Shown: positions 1 to 13,240 of the stretch, piece by piece
How positions within the stretch are numbered: the first letter of the stretch is position 1
Layout: each line of letters opens with the position of its first letter
Origin: Casuarina equisetifolia
Lineage: Eukaryota > Streptophyta > Magnoliopsida > Fagales > Casuarinaceae
Direction of reading: 5' to 3'
Length of the DNA stretch: 64,000 bases
Assembly: GCA_028551475.1 (NCBI GenBank)
Contig: CM052354.1
Coordinates: 14,345,258-14,409,257, forward strand
Notes under the pieces: generated by a model
Databases searched by the model: none
Seen by the model: only the letters and a program-made list of their open reading frames with translations
What the model was told of the DNA's origin: nothing
Made by a program: the position numbers and the translations under genes

Positions 1-231
1 CCTAGACTAACTCAACTTTATTATTTGAAATCCTAGACTAATTAGATTCATGACTTTTGGGCTAAACTCATGAGTCCAAACCCATAACATACCATCCAAG
101 GAAAGCTTGTCCTTAAGTTTTCCAAACTTAAAAAGGCACCTAATAACAATTGGTAATGACTTAATTTGAATTTGAAATTAAATTTGAACTTGAATTTCCC
201 TTGTGTATCACTTGGTCACATTTGGCATTGA

Positions 232-1787
232 ATCTATTAGATCTTATAGCAACCTAAGAGGGGGAAGGGGGGGTGAATTAAGTTTATCAAAAATCATTTT
301 GTCTTTTTCATTTTTCCTATGTGAAGCAATCAAGGTAGCAAATAAAGTTATCACACATGACAAAGACATAAATTTTTGGTAGGTGGTTCAACCTAAGCCA
401 CCTAAGCACTTGTTCCACCCCACTTCAACAACAACCTGCTAGAGTCACTCTTCAATCAATTAAAAAAGTGATTACAAGGGATATCCAATACTTTACAAGG
501 GAGAACCACTTCCCCAATCACATTACAAATTCTATCCTCAAGAATTTCAACAAGGAGTAACAATTAAGTACAAATTTTGGATTCAACTTCTGTAGGATAT
601 GAATTCAAGTTCAGAAGCTTCAAACAAATGCTAGAGACTTAATACATAATTATATGGACAAAAGCCCCAAATTCACATGAACCTTAGCATTGTTCACTTG
701 TATGAAATCAACTTAAATATGATATGAATTGAAGAGCTATCTGATTTCCTAACAAGTGTATGAAAGCATTAATTAGCTCAAAGTAGAATCATTGAAATGA
801 AAAACCAATTCTGTGAGTTTGAATGAGCTTGAGAGGGGAGTATGAGTTTTTGAAAGAAGCTTGCTTTCTCTTTGATTTTTATACCCTCATAATCAATGAG
901 TCATATACTTTAAAAGATACAAAACAATTCACATTTTACTTCAAAGAGCCTTCTTGACACCTTTGAAGCAAGTCACCTTTTCTTCCCATTGGAGCCCTAA
1001 TTTTGGTCTTTTCTCTCTCATTTTGAGCTATTAAGAAAGGAAGAAGGTAGAGCTACATTTTGTCTTTAAAACCATTCAAAATTATGCTCCAAAATGCCAT
1101 CATTTCATCCATAATTTAAGTTATTAAATTAGAGCTTCATAAACCAAAAAATGGGTTATTGGGTTGATTTTTTAAGTCTCTTTTGAATCCTCCTCAGTCT
1201 TCTTCAATCTTGAAGTAATGCTTCATGGGTGCTTCACAAATTGATAAAAAAAACTTCTTTCTTACAAAAGCCCCATGATTTCGACTTTAGAAACTCTTTA
1301 ATATGCTTCCAATTTCTCTTTTAAGTAGTTAGGTCACAAATTACGAAAATCTCCTTAATCTTTTCAAATTAATCTTCTTTGAGCAATAGTCTTTGATTTT
1401 TCTTTACAAATTTTTTATACTTCATGTTAGCTTTCAAATGAGCCCTTTTCCAGCTTGAATGGAGTAGTTTCTGGTGGCCAAATTTGATGGTAAGTGGCAA
1501 CAATGTTGAGTAAGTTGAGCAGGTGTCATGTGGATCTAATGGTTATGCAAGTCGCAATGCCTTCTAGGTTGTGTGGCTTTTGGATCACAGGTCATGAGCA
1601 TGGGTAAGGAATACAAGTTTGTGGGTCATGAGAGTGGGTTTATAGGTCGCACCTCTAACTGGGCTCACGTACTAGACTAGGTCATGCATCTTTATTGTGG
1701 ATTGGGCTCAAGCATTTTTGTTGTAAACTGGGTTGTATGTAAATTTCTAGGTTGAGCTTACACAAAGTTGACCCAATTCCTACAACA
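232..1787 (-). repeat. Solo LTR, Copia (Sirevirus-like), nested
   Basis: A stretch of about 1.55 kb begins near 'aacctaagagggggaag' plus a G-run and 'gtgaatta', and ends 'cctacaaca'. The G-rich entry motif, the overall length and the CAACA-type end parallel the well-defined Copia LTRs at 54,466-56,057 and 61,282-62,904, where the corresponding edge reads 'aagggggggttgaattgg'. No coding sequence of such an element lies beside it, so it looks like a solo LTR inside the Gypsy remnant. No clear target-site duplication was found. The low boundary is approximate. Confidence 0.45.
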
Positions 1788-2463
1788 TATTTCTACCATT
1801 ATTTTTCTTATTAAAAACCAATAAATAAGCAAACAATGCTTATAATATTCTAATATTATAATTTCATTTTTCTCATTATCAAAATGTTAATATATTCTAA
1901 TATCATTACAAGACATTCCAATAGAATCCTTGGCCTTCTACCATCAAGCCTACTCCTTGAGCAATGAAAAGGGTAGTAGAGAGATTTTAGCCTCCTTACT
2001 TTCCCTTCCAATGTTCTAACCCAGTGGGAAGAAGTTCACTTAATGATCATCCCCTCAGATAGATTAGATGGTAACTATTCTCACTCTTGTTGAGCTTGTT
2101 TGTTCATGGCTTCTACCAATATCTTCCTCTTGTTTTCCTTCTCTTCCTTTGGGGCCAAATCTCCTCGCTCCTAAGTAGCATATTTCATGTCTTCAGCTCT
2201 TAATACACCCTTACATGTGCCCATGTTAGAATTCCCGTGCACTCTTAGACCTGTAATGTCTTCCTAGTTAAAACCTATTCCATTATATGGCCAAAAGAAG
2301 AAACCAACACGTCCATCTTTGTTAATAGGGTATCTAACTTGGAAACCAAAGTAGCCACAACCTCCTTGAGGGATTGCACATCGGTCTTAATGGATTACAT
2401 GTCATATTCTAACTAGTGACTCTTGCAATTAATGAATTGGAGGGCTCTAATATCACTCAATAT
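1788..2463. other. Unassigned interior of the Gypsy remnant
   Basis: AT-rich with a C/T-rich part around 2,080-2,170. It lies between the nested LTR and the primer site, so by position it should be the leader/gag end of the minus-strand Gypsy. I could not recognise a gag motif in it. Confidence 0.35.
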
Positions 2464-2856
2464 TGTTTTGTATCTAACAAGATCATTGAGATCATCATTT
2501 GTGAGGAATGGTGGAGGAATATCTCATAAAGGATAGATTAAGGCTTAAATGGGAATACCTATACCATTAATTAGGGCTTAGATGGGAACACATAGACCAA
2601 TAAAAGGATAAAATAAACTATATTCAAAATATAAAACAAATAACCAAACCAATAATCTAGATTGTCTCCTTTTGTAGGAATTATGTCTTTTTATAAAGAC
2701 ATGGAATCTTAGATTAACTTGACTTATCTAATAAAATCTTATCTTATCCAAGAAAATCATAAAAATCTTAGATTAACTTAACTTTACTATTTGAAATCCT
2801 AAACTAATTTGACTTCATGACTTTTGGGTTGAACCCATGAGTCCAAACCTATAACA
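2464..2856 (-). repeat. 5' LTR of the minus-strand Gypsy
   Basis: About 390 bp. Its last roughly 90 bases match positions 1-89 with only scattered mismatches. It starts TGTT and ends ..AACA on the plus strand, and a degenerate initiator-Met primer site abuts its low end. The low boundary is set by the TG next to the primer site and could be off by a few bases. Confidence 0.5.
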
Positions 2857-5800
2857 TCTACCTTATTTGTTCACTATACCATAGTGTTGCTAAATAATGT
2901 TTTGTGTTAAAGGTAGATATTGTCTCATATCTCAATTCAAAAACATGAGTAAGCATTTTTTAACTTATAAGTGATAAGGGTTTTTTTACTTAATGTGTTA
3001 AGATTTTGGAATGGACCTTTACACTTTAACTTGATATTGGAATTAGAAATGAGTCTTTGTCATAAAATTTTAAATCCAAGTGAATATGTCGAACGAGTAA
3101 TAGAATAATGAGAAAGTATCATTTCACAAAAATTGTTGATTACTAAACTAATCAAATACTCATGGTAGACTTATCCTAAAGTTTTTCTAACAAATCAAAA
3201 GAAAGTTGGGAATAAATTAAAATTGATGATTTCCAATGAAAAATTTCTAAGGTAAAAATAATTGTATTTATTGATTCAAGTACTAGTGATCACATTATTT
3301 GTGACAAACTTTTTTTAAAAAAATTCATTCTTCCTTACCGTCCACCTTTGTGTGTCCCTTGAATGGGAACATCAACTTTGTTTTTATTGTTGGTGGCATC
3401 ACTCTTAGCCCTCACATCACATTAAAAATGTCCTATTTGTCTCTGCTTTTCACTTTAACTTCATTTTTGTTTCTAAAGTTTGTGAACAAAACAATTGTTG
3501 CCTTATCATGAATTTTGATTCCTACCATTTTTAAGCTTGTCTGACTAGCAAACTAATGGGCTTGGATAGTGTTTCTCAAGGCCTCTATTTTTGGCTTTCT
3601 TTTCTAGAAATTTTAATTTTGTTGAATTTACTTCCCTTCCTAAGGGCACTATATGTAATGCCAACATTGATAATAATATTTCCTTTCTTCATCAATGATT
3701 AGGTCACAATGTCTTTTTTCCACATCCTACTTGTCCCCATTTGTGTCCACTTGCTAAGCAATCTTGTCCCCCCTTCCTTTCTAGTTCCTTTTGTGCACCT
3801 TTTGTTTTCTCTTTCCTTCACATCGACATTTGAAGACCTTACCACACACCTCATTGTGATAGGTCTTGGTTCTTCCTCACCCTTGTCAATGATTTCTCCC
3901 ACAGTACTTGGGTTTTCCTTATACAATCTAAGTCTCTAGGTACTTTCTCACCTCATCCATTTCTTCATTCTTATCCAAACACAATTTCACAATGGTTCAA
4001 TGGGTCCACACTAACAATGCTGGTGATTTATTCAATCACCACTACTTTTCATTTTTTTCTTCCTATGGCATCCTTCATGAGAGTTCTTGCATGTATACTC
4101 CCCAACAAAATGGGGTTGTTGAGCACAAACATTGACATCTCTTGAAGGTTGTTAGGGCATTCATGTATCAAGCATCCATGCTTAACACTTTTTGGGGCAA
4201 TTGTGTGATCACTATTGCCTATTTGATTAATCGCATGCCACCTCAAGTTCTTAATGGAAAGACACCTTTTAAGCTACTCTTTAGGAAGCCTTTTAAGACT
4301 AGTCACCTTCATGTCTTTGGTTGCCTCTATTTTGCTACTATAATGGGACCTTGGGATAAGTTGAGTCCCTATGCCACTCAATACAACTTTATTGGCTACC
4401 CTATTTTACAGAAAGGGTATCATGTTTACAACCTATCTATTGATTGGTTTTTCATCAGTCATAATATTATTTTTCATAAAGCCATTTTTCCTTTCCAGAC
4501 TCAGTTATCTCCTAATGCTTTTGTTACTTCCTAAGACAGGTCTTGCAGGTTATTTTTCAAGGATGATATAGGGCCATCCTTGCCTGATTTTGGACTCTTC
4601 TCTTGCATGTTCACCACCTTTGCCTCCGCTTGCTTCATCTTTCATGCCTCTTGCTACACATCTACATGTTCTAACCTTTCTAGCTTTTGTTGGCTTTTCA
4701 TCTCTTCCAACCTCTTTAGATGAGTCACGCATTACTTTGGGGTCTCCACCTTTGGAGTTACCACCTTCTTCACTAGAACATGTTGCTGATGACTCTCCTT
4801 TAGTGGGATCTCCTCCCATGGGATCTCCATTTATGCCTCCAACTATGACTCCTCCACTTATGTCTCTAGTTATGGCTCCTCGCCATTCTGGACGTGCCAC
4901 CCGGCCTCCCACCTAGACTAAGGATTATGTTTGTTCTGGTGTGGCTTTTTCTGGCACTTAGCACTTAATTTCCTTTTATGTCAATTTCGGTTAGCTTTCT
5001 CCCTATCACTTTTATTGCATCAGCCAAATTTTTGTAGAAGTAGAGCCTACCTCTTATCACAAGGCTATTTAAGATCTAAACTGGCAACAAGCCATGGTGG
5101 ATGAACTTCAAGCCCTTGCTAACAACCATACCTAGGATTTTGTTTTTCACCCCTCGCATCGTCATCCCATTGGCTACAAATGGGTCTATAAGGTCAAGCA
5201 TAAAGTTGATGGTTTAGTTGAATGCTATAAGGCTCAATTAGTGGCAAAGGATTATACTCTAAAGAAAGGTTTCGATTACCATGACACTTTTTTTCTTGTG
5301 GCTAGAGAAGACACTATTTGCTCATTTCTTGCTATTGTTGCCTTTTGAAATTGGTCCTTACATCATATGGATGTTCACAATGCCTTTTTTCATGGCGACT
5401 TGGATGAAGAAATCTACATAGATCTTCCTTTAGGTTTACATAGACAAGGGGAGTCTTGGGTATGTCATTTTCATAAATCCTTCCATAGACTGGTTAGTGG
5501 TATGCAAAATTCACTTCTACTTTCCTTTCTATAGTTTTGACAATCTTACCATGATTACTCCTTATTCACTTAGAGATAAGGTACTTCCTCCATTTATCTC
5601 ATGGTACATGTGGAAGACATTTTGATTATGTGAAATCATCTCATTACCATTGATTGTCTTAAGCAATATCTACATTCTACATTTTGCATTAAAGATTTGG
5701 GACCACTCAAATACTACTTAGGCATTGAGATTGCTTGCTCTTAAAAAGGAATTTGTCTCAGCTAGTGAAAGTTCATTTTAGAGATTATATCTAAAGTTAG

Positions 5801-6867
5801 GCTTTCAGGGTGCAAACCAACTATTATTCCCTTCGAACAAAACTTAAGCCTTACGACACCTAGGTATGATGAGGGGGTCTCACCCTTGGATGTAGATCCT
5901 CTATTAAAGGATCCTCTAACTATTAGAGGTTAGTTGGGAAACTTATTTATCTTATTATGACAAGACTTGATATTTATTATGCTGTACAAATTCTTAGCCA
6001 ATTTATGCATGAACCTAAATAATCTCATATGATTTCCGTCCTAAATGTTGTTAAGTAGTTGAAGGGACATCTTGGATTAGGAATTCTTTTATTAAGAGAT
6101 TGTAACATAGAGATGACAATGTATTTTGACACAGATTACACCACATGTCCTATGACCATAAGATCAACGATTGGTTATTGTATCAAATTAGGAAATTCTT
6201 TGTTATCTTAGAAGACGAAGAAACAATCAAATGTGTCACTATCATATGCGAATCTAAATATCTAGCTAAGGCCAAGTCCACCTATGAAGTTGTTTGGTTA
6301 AGAGGACTACTTTAAGATCTTGGAGTTTGTATAAAAGGTCCCACACTTCTATTTTTGTGATAACGATGCTACACTTAAGCTTGCTGCTAATCCCAAGGTC
6401 CATAAATGAACCAAATACATTGAAGTTGATTGTCACTTCACAATAGACAATATTTAGGAATGAGTCACCAAAACAAAGGAGATATGAACAACAGAATAAT
6501 ATGCCGATATCTTCACTAAAGCCCTCGGTTAGAGATAACATACATACTTATTGAGCAAGCTTGGTGTGTTTGATGTCTACAAACCACCTAAACCACTAGC
6601 TTGAGGGGAAATGTTGGAGATACAATCATATAATTGTTTATTCCTTCCTTGTATAGCTCGATATGTTTACTATGTAGTGTGGTCTCATTAGAAAAATCAT
6701 TTATATGTAGTAGGTAAATATTCTCTCTTGTATATTTTCCATATTAGAAGCCATCCTTAACATTATAAAAGGGACAAATGTTGTACATCTCCATTCAAGA
6801 AAACAATATAGAAGCTTCCTAAACTTCCATGTCTTTCTTCCAATACACTTTGTGACATATTTCACTT
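2857..6867 (+). mobile_element. Broken Ty1/Copia element
   Basis: Copia pol pieces occur in the right order on the plus strand. A protease-like 'IDSSTSDHIICDKL' is near 3,268-3,315. A GAG-pre-integrase-like stretch with the spacing of a zinc-binding region lies near 3,690-3,800. The integrase C-terminal part is at 4,142-4,500 ('AYLINRMP', 'HVFGCLYF'). The reverse transcriptase start is near 5,060-5,480 ('HPIGYKWVYKVKH', 'MDVHNAFFHGDLDEEIY'), and RNase H-type remains run to about 6,540. A polypurine tract (ttgaggggaaa, about 6,601-6,611) precedes a TGTTGG LTR start. The 5' LTR was not recognised, and 2,857-3,250 is assigned only by position. It is a fossil with many breaks. The left boundary is uncertain. 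Confidence 0.7.
6612..6867 (+). repeat. Probable 3' LTR of the Copia remnant
   Basis: It starts TGTTGGAGAT directly after the polypurine tract 'gaggggaaa', the standard junction of plant Copia elements. The right end at about 6,867 ('gtgaca') is a guess, because no second copy is in the window to define it. Confidence 0.4.
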
Positions 6868-9800
6868 CCTTACTGTAGACGTACCTAGTTTCTTGTTGGA
6901 ATGGGGATAGCTTTCCCATATTGCAACTGGTAAATGCTTTTGTTAAGGGGTTTTCTAGCTTTCTTCACTTGGCATTTTGTTATGGTTGCCCCACTTATAA
7001 AACGAAATTTATTTTTGGTATTACAACTCACAATTGACTATATGTATTATTTTAAGTTTGGTTCTTATGGTTTTTTTATTTTCTATTTATTATCAAGGAT
7101 CTAAAGAGTCAAGCAATAAAAACCAAGGGTGTTAAAAGATGTGGATTGTATATTTTTTTGGATGCACTTGTTGATGAAAATTCCTTCAGCCAAATGGTTG
7201 ATTTTTTTTTTCTTACAATTGATATATAAATTTGGTATCACAAGTTATGTCACTTGAATAGTTACATTTTGTAATGGCTTCAGTCACACAAGTGAATTGG
7301 TATTAGTGGACCTAACAATCTTTTTTCTACTAGTTATCATACAAGTAAGAGTCTTAAACTTATGTTTATTCCTTCTATTGAATCATTGTTGTCTTGCACT
7401 ACCACATTTGCTATTTATTTTTTACACATTTTATGTGGTTATTTTTTCTTAAATGAAAACTTCACTTTTATTTTGTTTTTATTGCCTTTAAATTCAAGGC
7501 AAAAAAAAAAAAACAATATACCTCCCAAATTAAGTGTTTGCAAACAAATGGTGGAGGTGAGTTTGTTAACTCTCAACTTGAAGATTTTCTAAAGGATACT
7601 TGGATTGTCCAATGGACCTCTTTCTCTTATACAATGTAGCAAAGTGGTGTGCCTCAATGAAAGCATCGACATGTCATCAAGCTTTCTTTGTCCATATGCA
7701 TAATGGCTTCCATTCTTACTTTCTATAGGGTTGAGATTTTCTTCTTAGTAGCTCACTTAATTAATAGAATGCCTTTAATAGACATTGTGAATGAAGTCTT
7801 CTTTTAAGGTTTTTAATGGTCAATCTCCCTAACATCATCATCTACAATCTTTGGGCAATAGTTGTTTTCCATATCTTCGTCCTTCCATAATGAAAAATTT
7901 TGATTCTTGCTCTTTGAAATGTGTATTCCTTGGATACAATAATTTGCATAAAGGCTATAGCTGTCTTCACCTTCCTAGTGGATGACTTTTCATTAACACC
8001 ACATTCTATTTCATGAAAGGTCATTTCTTTTTGGCAATTCAAGCTTCTTTGTCTTCCTTTGGAATGAGTTCTTATGATACAAGCAATTTATTGTCTTCTA
8101 CACAAGACACTATTATCCCATTAGTTTCACTTAAATCATCTCTTGTAGCGTTAAGTCTATCTTGTTGTCATAGCCTAGTCCACATTGTCCAACTCATGCT
8201 TTAGTCTCTCAATCAGATCCCAAGTCCAATAACACAACTCTTGGACCTAATCAAGATCAACACCCTCCTACAAAGCACAATCTTCCCCCCATTATGGGAC
8301 TCATGTCTATTAACTTGCCTAGCTTCCTTCCAATTTGGGCCCAACATTTGTTGGTTTTCCCAATTCCACTCAATCTTAGTCCACTTAAGAGCAACACTCC
8401 ATCCATTTCATAGCAACCCCTTCCTTCTAATTCAAAGGCTTCACCATCTTCATCTTAGCCCACTATAGAGTAACCCAATGCATCCATGCTAGTTTTCCTA
8501 GCTCAATCCATCTCTAATACAAGTAATCCATCTTTTAGCCTAACTCAACTTTCTTAAACAACACAAATTGCAAAGCCCTCACTTACTCTTCCATGATAGT
8601 CACCATCCTTATTCTTACCTAGTAAAAATCTCTCTCTACCAAATATGCTCCTTTTTACCTCATTATCTATTCCTAAACCTCCTTATTGTTGATGAACTTC
8701 GTCACTTTGTTTGGAAGAATCTAATGGACACTGATATAGATGCTTTGAATTGCAATAGTACATTGACTCTTGTTGCATAACCTTCCTATCAAAAATATTA
8801 TGGGTTGCCATAAGTCTTTAAAGCAAAACTTGTAACTTATGAGAACTGAAGGCACACTTGGTAGCTAAAAGGTTCTACTTAGCGTTGATTTTCTAGGGAC
8901 CTTCAATCCAGTGGTATGGCCAGCTACAATCAGAATCATTCTTGCAATAGCTACAACTCGAGATAGCTAGTCCTTCAATTCAACGTCAATAACACTTTCC
9001 TTCATAGCAAACTACTTAGCTGGTGTATATGCAACAATAACTATAAATGTGTGTTGATCCTCTAGAACCCTCTGCTGTCTATCTTTTTCTAGTGCTTTCA
9101 TGGCTTAAAACAAGCCTTGAGAGCATAGTTTTATAGGTTCACTTCTTACCTTTGACTTCCATTGCAGTTCTTTTGACCTTTTTATTTTTATTTATAAGTT
9201 GAATGGTTGCATCACATAGGTATTGGTGAATGTAGATGATCTAATTGTTATTGGAAACACTCCTCTGTTGACCGAATTCATTGATTGCCTTGGAAGAGCT
9301 TTACCTATAAAAAACTTGGGGCTCTCATATTTTCTTCTTACAAATTAAAGGTCCATAAATTGCCCGATGGCATACTATTATCACAAAGACAGTGTATTAT
9401 TGACCTTTTGCATCGAGCTCAAATGTGTTCTTGCAAACTAACTTCAACCCCCATAGCCATTAGAACCTCCCCCATTAAGCAAATGATCTTATTATCTTTC
9501 CACAACCTTCACTCTTTCTAAGCACTTTAGAAGGTCTTTAGTACTTAACCCTTACTAGATGAGACTTAGCATTCATAGAGAACAAATTATGCCAATTTAT
9601 GAGAAATCCTACTTCCTAAGATTAGCATCATATTAAAAAGGCTCCTCTAGTATATCTATATGGTACCAATAGTTTATGGCTTTGGAGATGCCAATTAGGC
9701 AAGTTGCCATCAAACTTGATGATGTACAATTGGCTATTGTTTTTTTATTGGTGCTAATGTAGTTTCTTGGTGCTATAAAAGACAACCCACGACTTGTTGG

Positions 9801-10550
9801 TCATCTAGCTAAGTACCATTCAGTTGCTATTACTATCCCCTGGAAAAACTTGGCTGTAAGAACTTGAGTATTTCAACTAGATCCTGTTACAATTTTCTTT
9901 GATAATTTTTAACATTGCGTCTATCTATTAACTCTAATTTGCAATAGGTTTAAACCACATTGATATTTTATCACTTTATTAGGGAGAAAGTTGCCTAAGG
10001 TTTTCTTCTTACTTATCATATTCTTTCAATCGGGTAACTACCAAGCTCTTGAATAAAAAAATTATTCATCAATTTTTAGGTCAAACTTGGTCTTACCACC
10101 CTAATTTTGAGGTGACTGTTAAGCAATTGGCCCCTCACACCAAATTACCAAGGCCAAACTCTAAGTCCAAAACACAGCCTAATCCAACACCAATAAAAAG
10201 TTCCAGAAGTATTGTTAAACCTCAGCATCATGTCTTTCGCTCTATTTGCTATCTATATTGTTGTGCTATTGAAAAGGACTTTGGAATTAACAATCTTAGC
10301 TCAAAATCAAAATAGTCTCTAAAAGATAGACATGATAGCATAACCAACAGTGACTTATTGAGGACAAGGTAGCATTATACAGCTAATCGATAATTGAATT
10401 ATGCATAGCTATATTTGTGATTTATAAATTCTTTTACATAGAAGTATTATACGTTGTTGAGCCTATAAATAGCCATTCTTTCATAAAACATTGTTGTATT
10501 ATGTTTGCCTATGTGTTATGGTGAGGGGAAAGTCATAGCAAGCTAGGGGA
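6868..10550 (+). mobile_element. Second broken Ty1/Copia element
   Basis: Plus-strand Copia remains occur in order. A GAG-pre-integrase-like region is near 7,235-7,290. An integrase core fragment is near 7,540-7,600 ('KQMVEVSLLTLNLKIF', by position the D-G-G-E-F region). More integrase lies near 7,650-8,040 ('HRHVIKLSLS', 'AHLINRMPL'). The start of reverse transcriptase is near 8,690-8,780 ('MDTDIDALNCNSTLTLVA'), and RT continues at 9,210-9,520 ('VNVDDLIVIGN', 'SQRQCIIDLLHRAQM'). RNase H is near 9,670-9,980 ('HFIREKVA'). It differs from the Copia at 54-63 kb. A 3' LTR may start near 10,335, but I could not delimit it. It is an old fossil with many breaks, and both ends are approximate. Confidence 0.65.
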
Positions 10551-11016
10551 AGAGATAATCAAATTTTTTATTGGGTTTTCAACCACCATTGGAGATAAGG
10601 CTATTGGTTTTTAGGTTGAAGAGGAGAGAGAAGGAATACCAAGCTCATCTATGCCCGAGTTGACTAGAGGACTCAGATTTAGTCATTAGGGAATAAATTG
10701 GCACCAAATATGGGTTTAATGACAGCAAAGAAATACAATGGAGGGACTTCAACTGGCATAAAAAATTATGAGCTCATGAAAGTGATTTGTTCAAAATACT
10801 GCCAAGATGGGAAGGCTACAATATAGACATAGACTAAGGTCGTTCATCATCATGCACAACGAACATATAATGGTCCAATCACCATGATGGGTAGGATGAT
10901 TGGAACATTTATGAAGGTAATAATAGCAACAAAACAAAAACATGTTTATTTTGTAAAATTTATGAACCTGTTATGATCTTAAAGGTAATTGAACCTACCA
11001 TGCCAATAAAGCTTAT
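10551..11016. other. No gene seen
   Basis: About 470 bp between the Copia remnant and the small Gypsy. It may include the tail of the Copia LTR. No open frame, repeat partner or RNA gene was recognised. Confidence 0.5.
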
Positions 11017-11409
11017 TATAACAAACTTAAAGAAATCTATTTAGTGCTTAACTTTGGGCTTAAAACTAAGTTAGCCTTTAACTAATATCATTGTGAAAGG
11101 AGGTTTTGGAGGAAGAGGAAGGGAGAGTTTAAGAGTAAAAAGTTTAGGAAAAATTGTGAAGTGTGTAAGGATAAAAGGATATGAAGGGTCTATTTATATA
11201 AGTGTTTGCTTTCTCTTAAGAACTTATTGTGATATTTATTATACATTTAGAGCATAATGATAAGTGTAAATGTTACTTAGATTTTGAAATAGGTGTATCA
11301 AATTAGGACATTGATATTTCCAAAATGAAGATATTCAAGTTAAGACTAATATTACAACAATGAAAATTGAATTATAACAATAGTATTATTTAATAGCACA
11401 TTCATTACA
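11017..11409 (-). repeat. 3' LTR of the small Gypsy
   Basis: Direct-repeat partner of 12,098-12,493. Shared blocks include the purine-rich 'ggaggttttggaggaagagg' and the 'catttccaaa..gatattcaagtta' region. Its inner (high-coordinate) neighbour is not a clean polypurine tract, in line with deletion of the interior. Confidence 0.75.
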
Positions 11410-12097
11410 ATCCATTGCGTTAAATATTTGGAGGGTTGCCATATCCTCTTTTGTTGAATTCTCCTTTGGCACTTACTCTTGCTCCATTGCATTGAATGAT
11501 CCATTCTTCAAACAACCTTTCATATAATGTGGGCCTTTACAAATAAAGTAAGAGATATTACCTTTCCTTTTGTCACCATCACAGTTAAAGGGTGGTCTAG
11601 TACCTCCATTGTATTTGAATGGGGTCGACTCCTTCTTTTCCAAAATTATTAGTCTAGGTAGGTGGTCTAAATGATGCTTCTATCTACCTACAATCTACTA
11701 AAGATTTAGCAACTGAGATAACATGACTTAGCTTCATCACCTCACACTTATCAATCTTATCCTTCACACACTTTTAGAGGCCATTCACAAAAAAGGAATA
11801 ATAGGTTCTTTTCAAGCACATTTGTGAAGTACAATATTGCATCTATAAATGCTTGCACATATGTCTACAAAGTTGTTGTGTGCCTTAAGTCCCCTAATGT
11901 CTTGTGAGCTCTCTAATTTACATTCCTAGGAGGAATTGTCTCTTTAATTCCACCTTGAATGCCTTATATGTTTTGATTTTTTCCTCATTTTCCACCTTGT
12001 GGCCTCTTTCTTTTTGTCTTCCTTTCTAGCTATGATTTTCTTGCAACTTCTTAAGAACTAGTAGCCATTTCTTAGTAACTTAGGCTTTAATACCACT

Positions 12098-12493
12098 TGT
12101 AACGAACTTAGAGAAAATTTGTTTGGCACTCAACTTTAGGCTTAGAATTGAGCTAGTCTTTAACCAGAATCATTGTAAGGGAAGGTTTTGGAGGAAGAGG
12201 AAGGAAGAGTTTGAGAGTAAAAAGTATAGGAAGAAGTGTAAAGTGTGTGAGGATAAAATGATCCAAGAGGGTTCCTTTGAATAGGTATTCACCTTCTATT
12301 AAGAACTTAATGCAATATTGGCTGCACATTTAAAACATAGCAATAATTATATAAATGTTGTTTAGATTTTAAATAGATATATCGAATCAAGACACTTATA
12401 TTTCCAAATTAAAGATATTCAAGTTAAGACTAACATTATAATAATAAAGATTGAATCATAACAATAGTCTTATTTAGTAGCACATACATTACA
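12098..12493 (-). repeat. 5' LTR of the small Gypsy
   Basis: Direct-repeat partner of 11,017-11,409, with an initiator-Met-type primer site abutting its low end at 12,081-12,097. Confidence 0.75.
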
Positions 12494-13240
12494 ATCAAAA
12501 TAGTCAATAATGTTCCTTTAATAATGAGGGTAGTAACATCCACACAAACTCAAATATAAGAAAACACAAGAGGAAATAAATGGGTACCACCTAAGTAGAT
12601 GACCTAACAATAAGGAAAACTAGGCGAGCTAGACTTGTACTCACACAACCAATTTATTGGTTTGTACTCATTTGACTAGCCCATCAACTCATACTACTAG
12701 TTTGGAACATTAGGCCTTTTGGTTTAATAGTTGAGTTCACTGTAGAATCATAGGGGGTCAAGTAATCATCAAAATCAAGGTTGGAGAATAGCCTTGCAGT
12801 GACTTCAGTTGAGTAGTCCATTGGTTTAGGGATGGATATAACATATTTGGAGAATTGGTTGGCAACCACCAAGATTGAGTTGCAACCGTTTAACTTCAAT
12901 AATGTAGTGATAAAGTCCATGAGAATACTCTCACATGAACTATTTGGGAAAGGCAAAGGCTCTAACAAGCCACTAAGAGCCCTCTACTTAACTTTGTCCT
13001 ATTGGTAAATTAAGTAGATTTTTATATATAGTTCTACTTCATCTTTCATTTCTAGTCAAAAGTAAAAAAGCTTCAAGGAGAGCTTGCATTTTCATTTGCT
13101 CGAGATGGTTAGCCCACTTAGCATAATGATACTTTTTAATAAACTTGCAAAAATTCTCCCATCTTGATCTAATACCACGTCTTCTAATGTGGTGTACAAT
13201 AGAATATCCTTTATCTAGAACTACTTGACCCTCCATATTT
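12494..13240 (-). pseudogene. Gypsy integrase fragment
   Basis: Minus-strand fragments resemble Ty3/Gypsy integrase. Near 12,840-12,968 there is 'LLEPLPFPNSS' followed by a 'MDF' and a 'SILVVANQFSKYV' stretch, matching the family's core around the catalytic Asp. At 13,039-13,236 is 'YHYAKWANHLEQMKMQALL', which fits the region before it. No LTR was recognised on either side. It may be a remnant of the same element as the small Gypsy or an independent fossil. Broken. Confidence 0.6.

Larger units (their letters stand above)
1..2856 (-). mobile_element. Broken Ty3/Gypsy element, left end outside window
   Basis: Two copies of one LTR end lie in direct orientation, at 1-89 and at about 2,464-2,856. 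Both finish with the same stretch ending in 'ataaca', so read on the minus strand the LTR starts TGTTAT. Just inside the right copy, 2,442-2,454 reads on the minus strand as a degenerate initiator-Met-tRNA primer site. This makes the right copy the 5' LTR and the left copy the 3' LTR, most of which is outside the window. Just inside the left copy, about 90-120 on the minus strand resembles the 'gaggacaag' end-of-pol region plus polypurine tract typical of plant Gypsy elements. The 2.4-kb interior has no recognisable pol, and much of it is a nested LTR. The element is old and heavily broken. The Gypsy family call rests on the primer-site and end-region resemblance. Confidence 0.55.
11017..12493 (-). 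mobile_element. Internally deleted Gypsy element with both LTRs
   Basis: Two direct repeats of about 395 bp (11,017-11,409 and 12,098-12,493) flank only about 690 bp. Read on the minus strand the LTR starts TGTAATG and ends in TTACA. Immediately inside the right LTR, 12,081-12,097 reads on the minus strand as TGGTATTAAAGCC, a degenerate initiator-Met primer site, so this is the 5' LTR. The interior on the minus strand has a Gypsy gag zinc-knuckle-like piece (CKGPH...C, around 11,490-11,555). Pol is absent. The LTRs differ at roughly one base in seven by eye, so the element is old. No convincing target-site duplication was found. It is a broken, non-autonomous remnant. Confidence 0.75.

Noticed and set aside
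1-2856. Reading the two 90-bp direct repeats as a simple tandem duplication
   Set aside because: Their spacing, TG/CA edges and the primer-site-like sequence at 2,442-2,454 fit an LTR pair better.
4550-4916. Long open frames on both strands over the same stretch
   Set aside because: The plus frame is the Ser/Pro-rich linker expected between Copia integrase and RT. The minus frame is its shadow.
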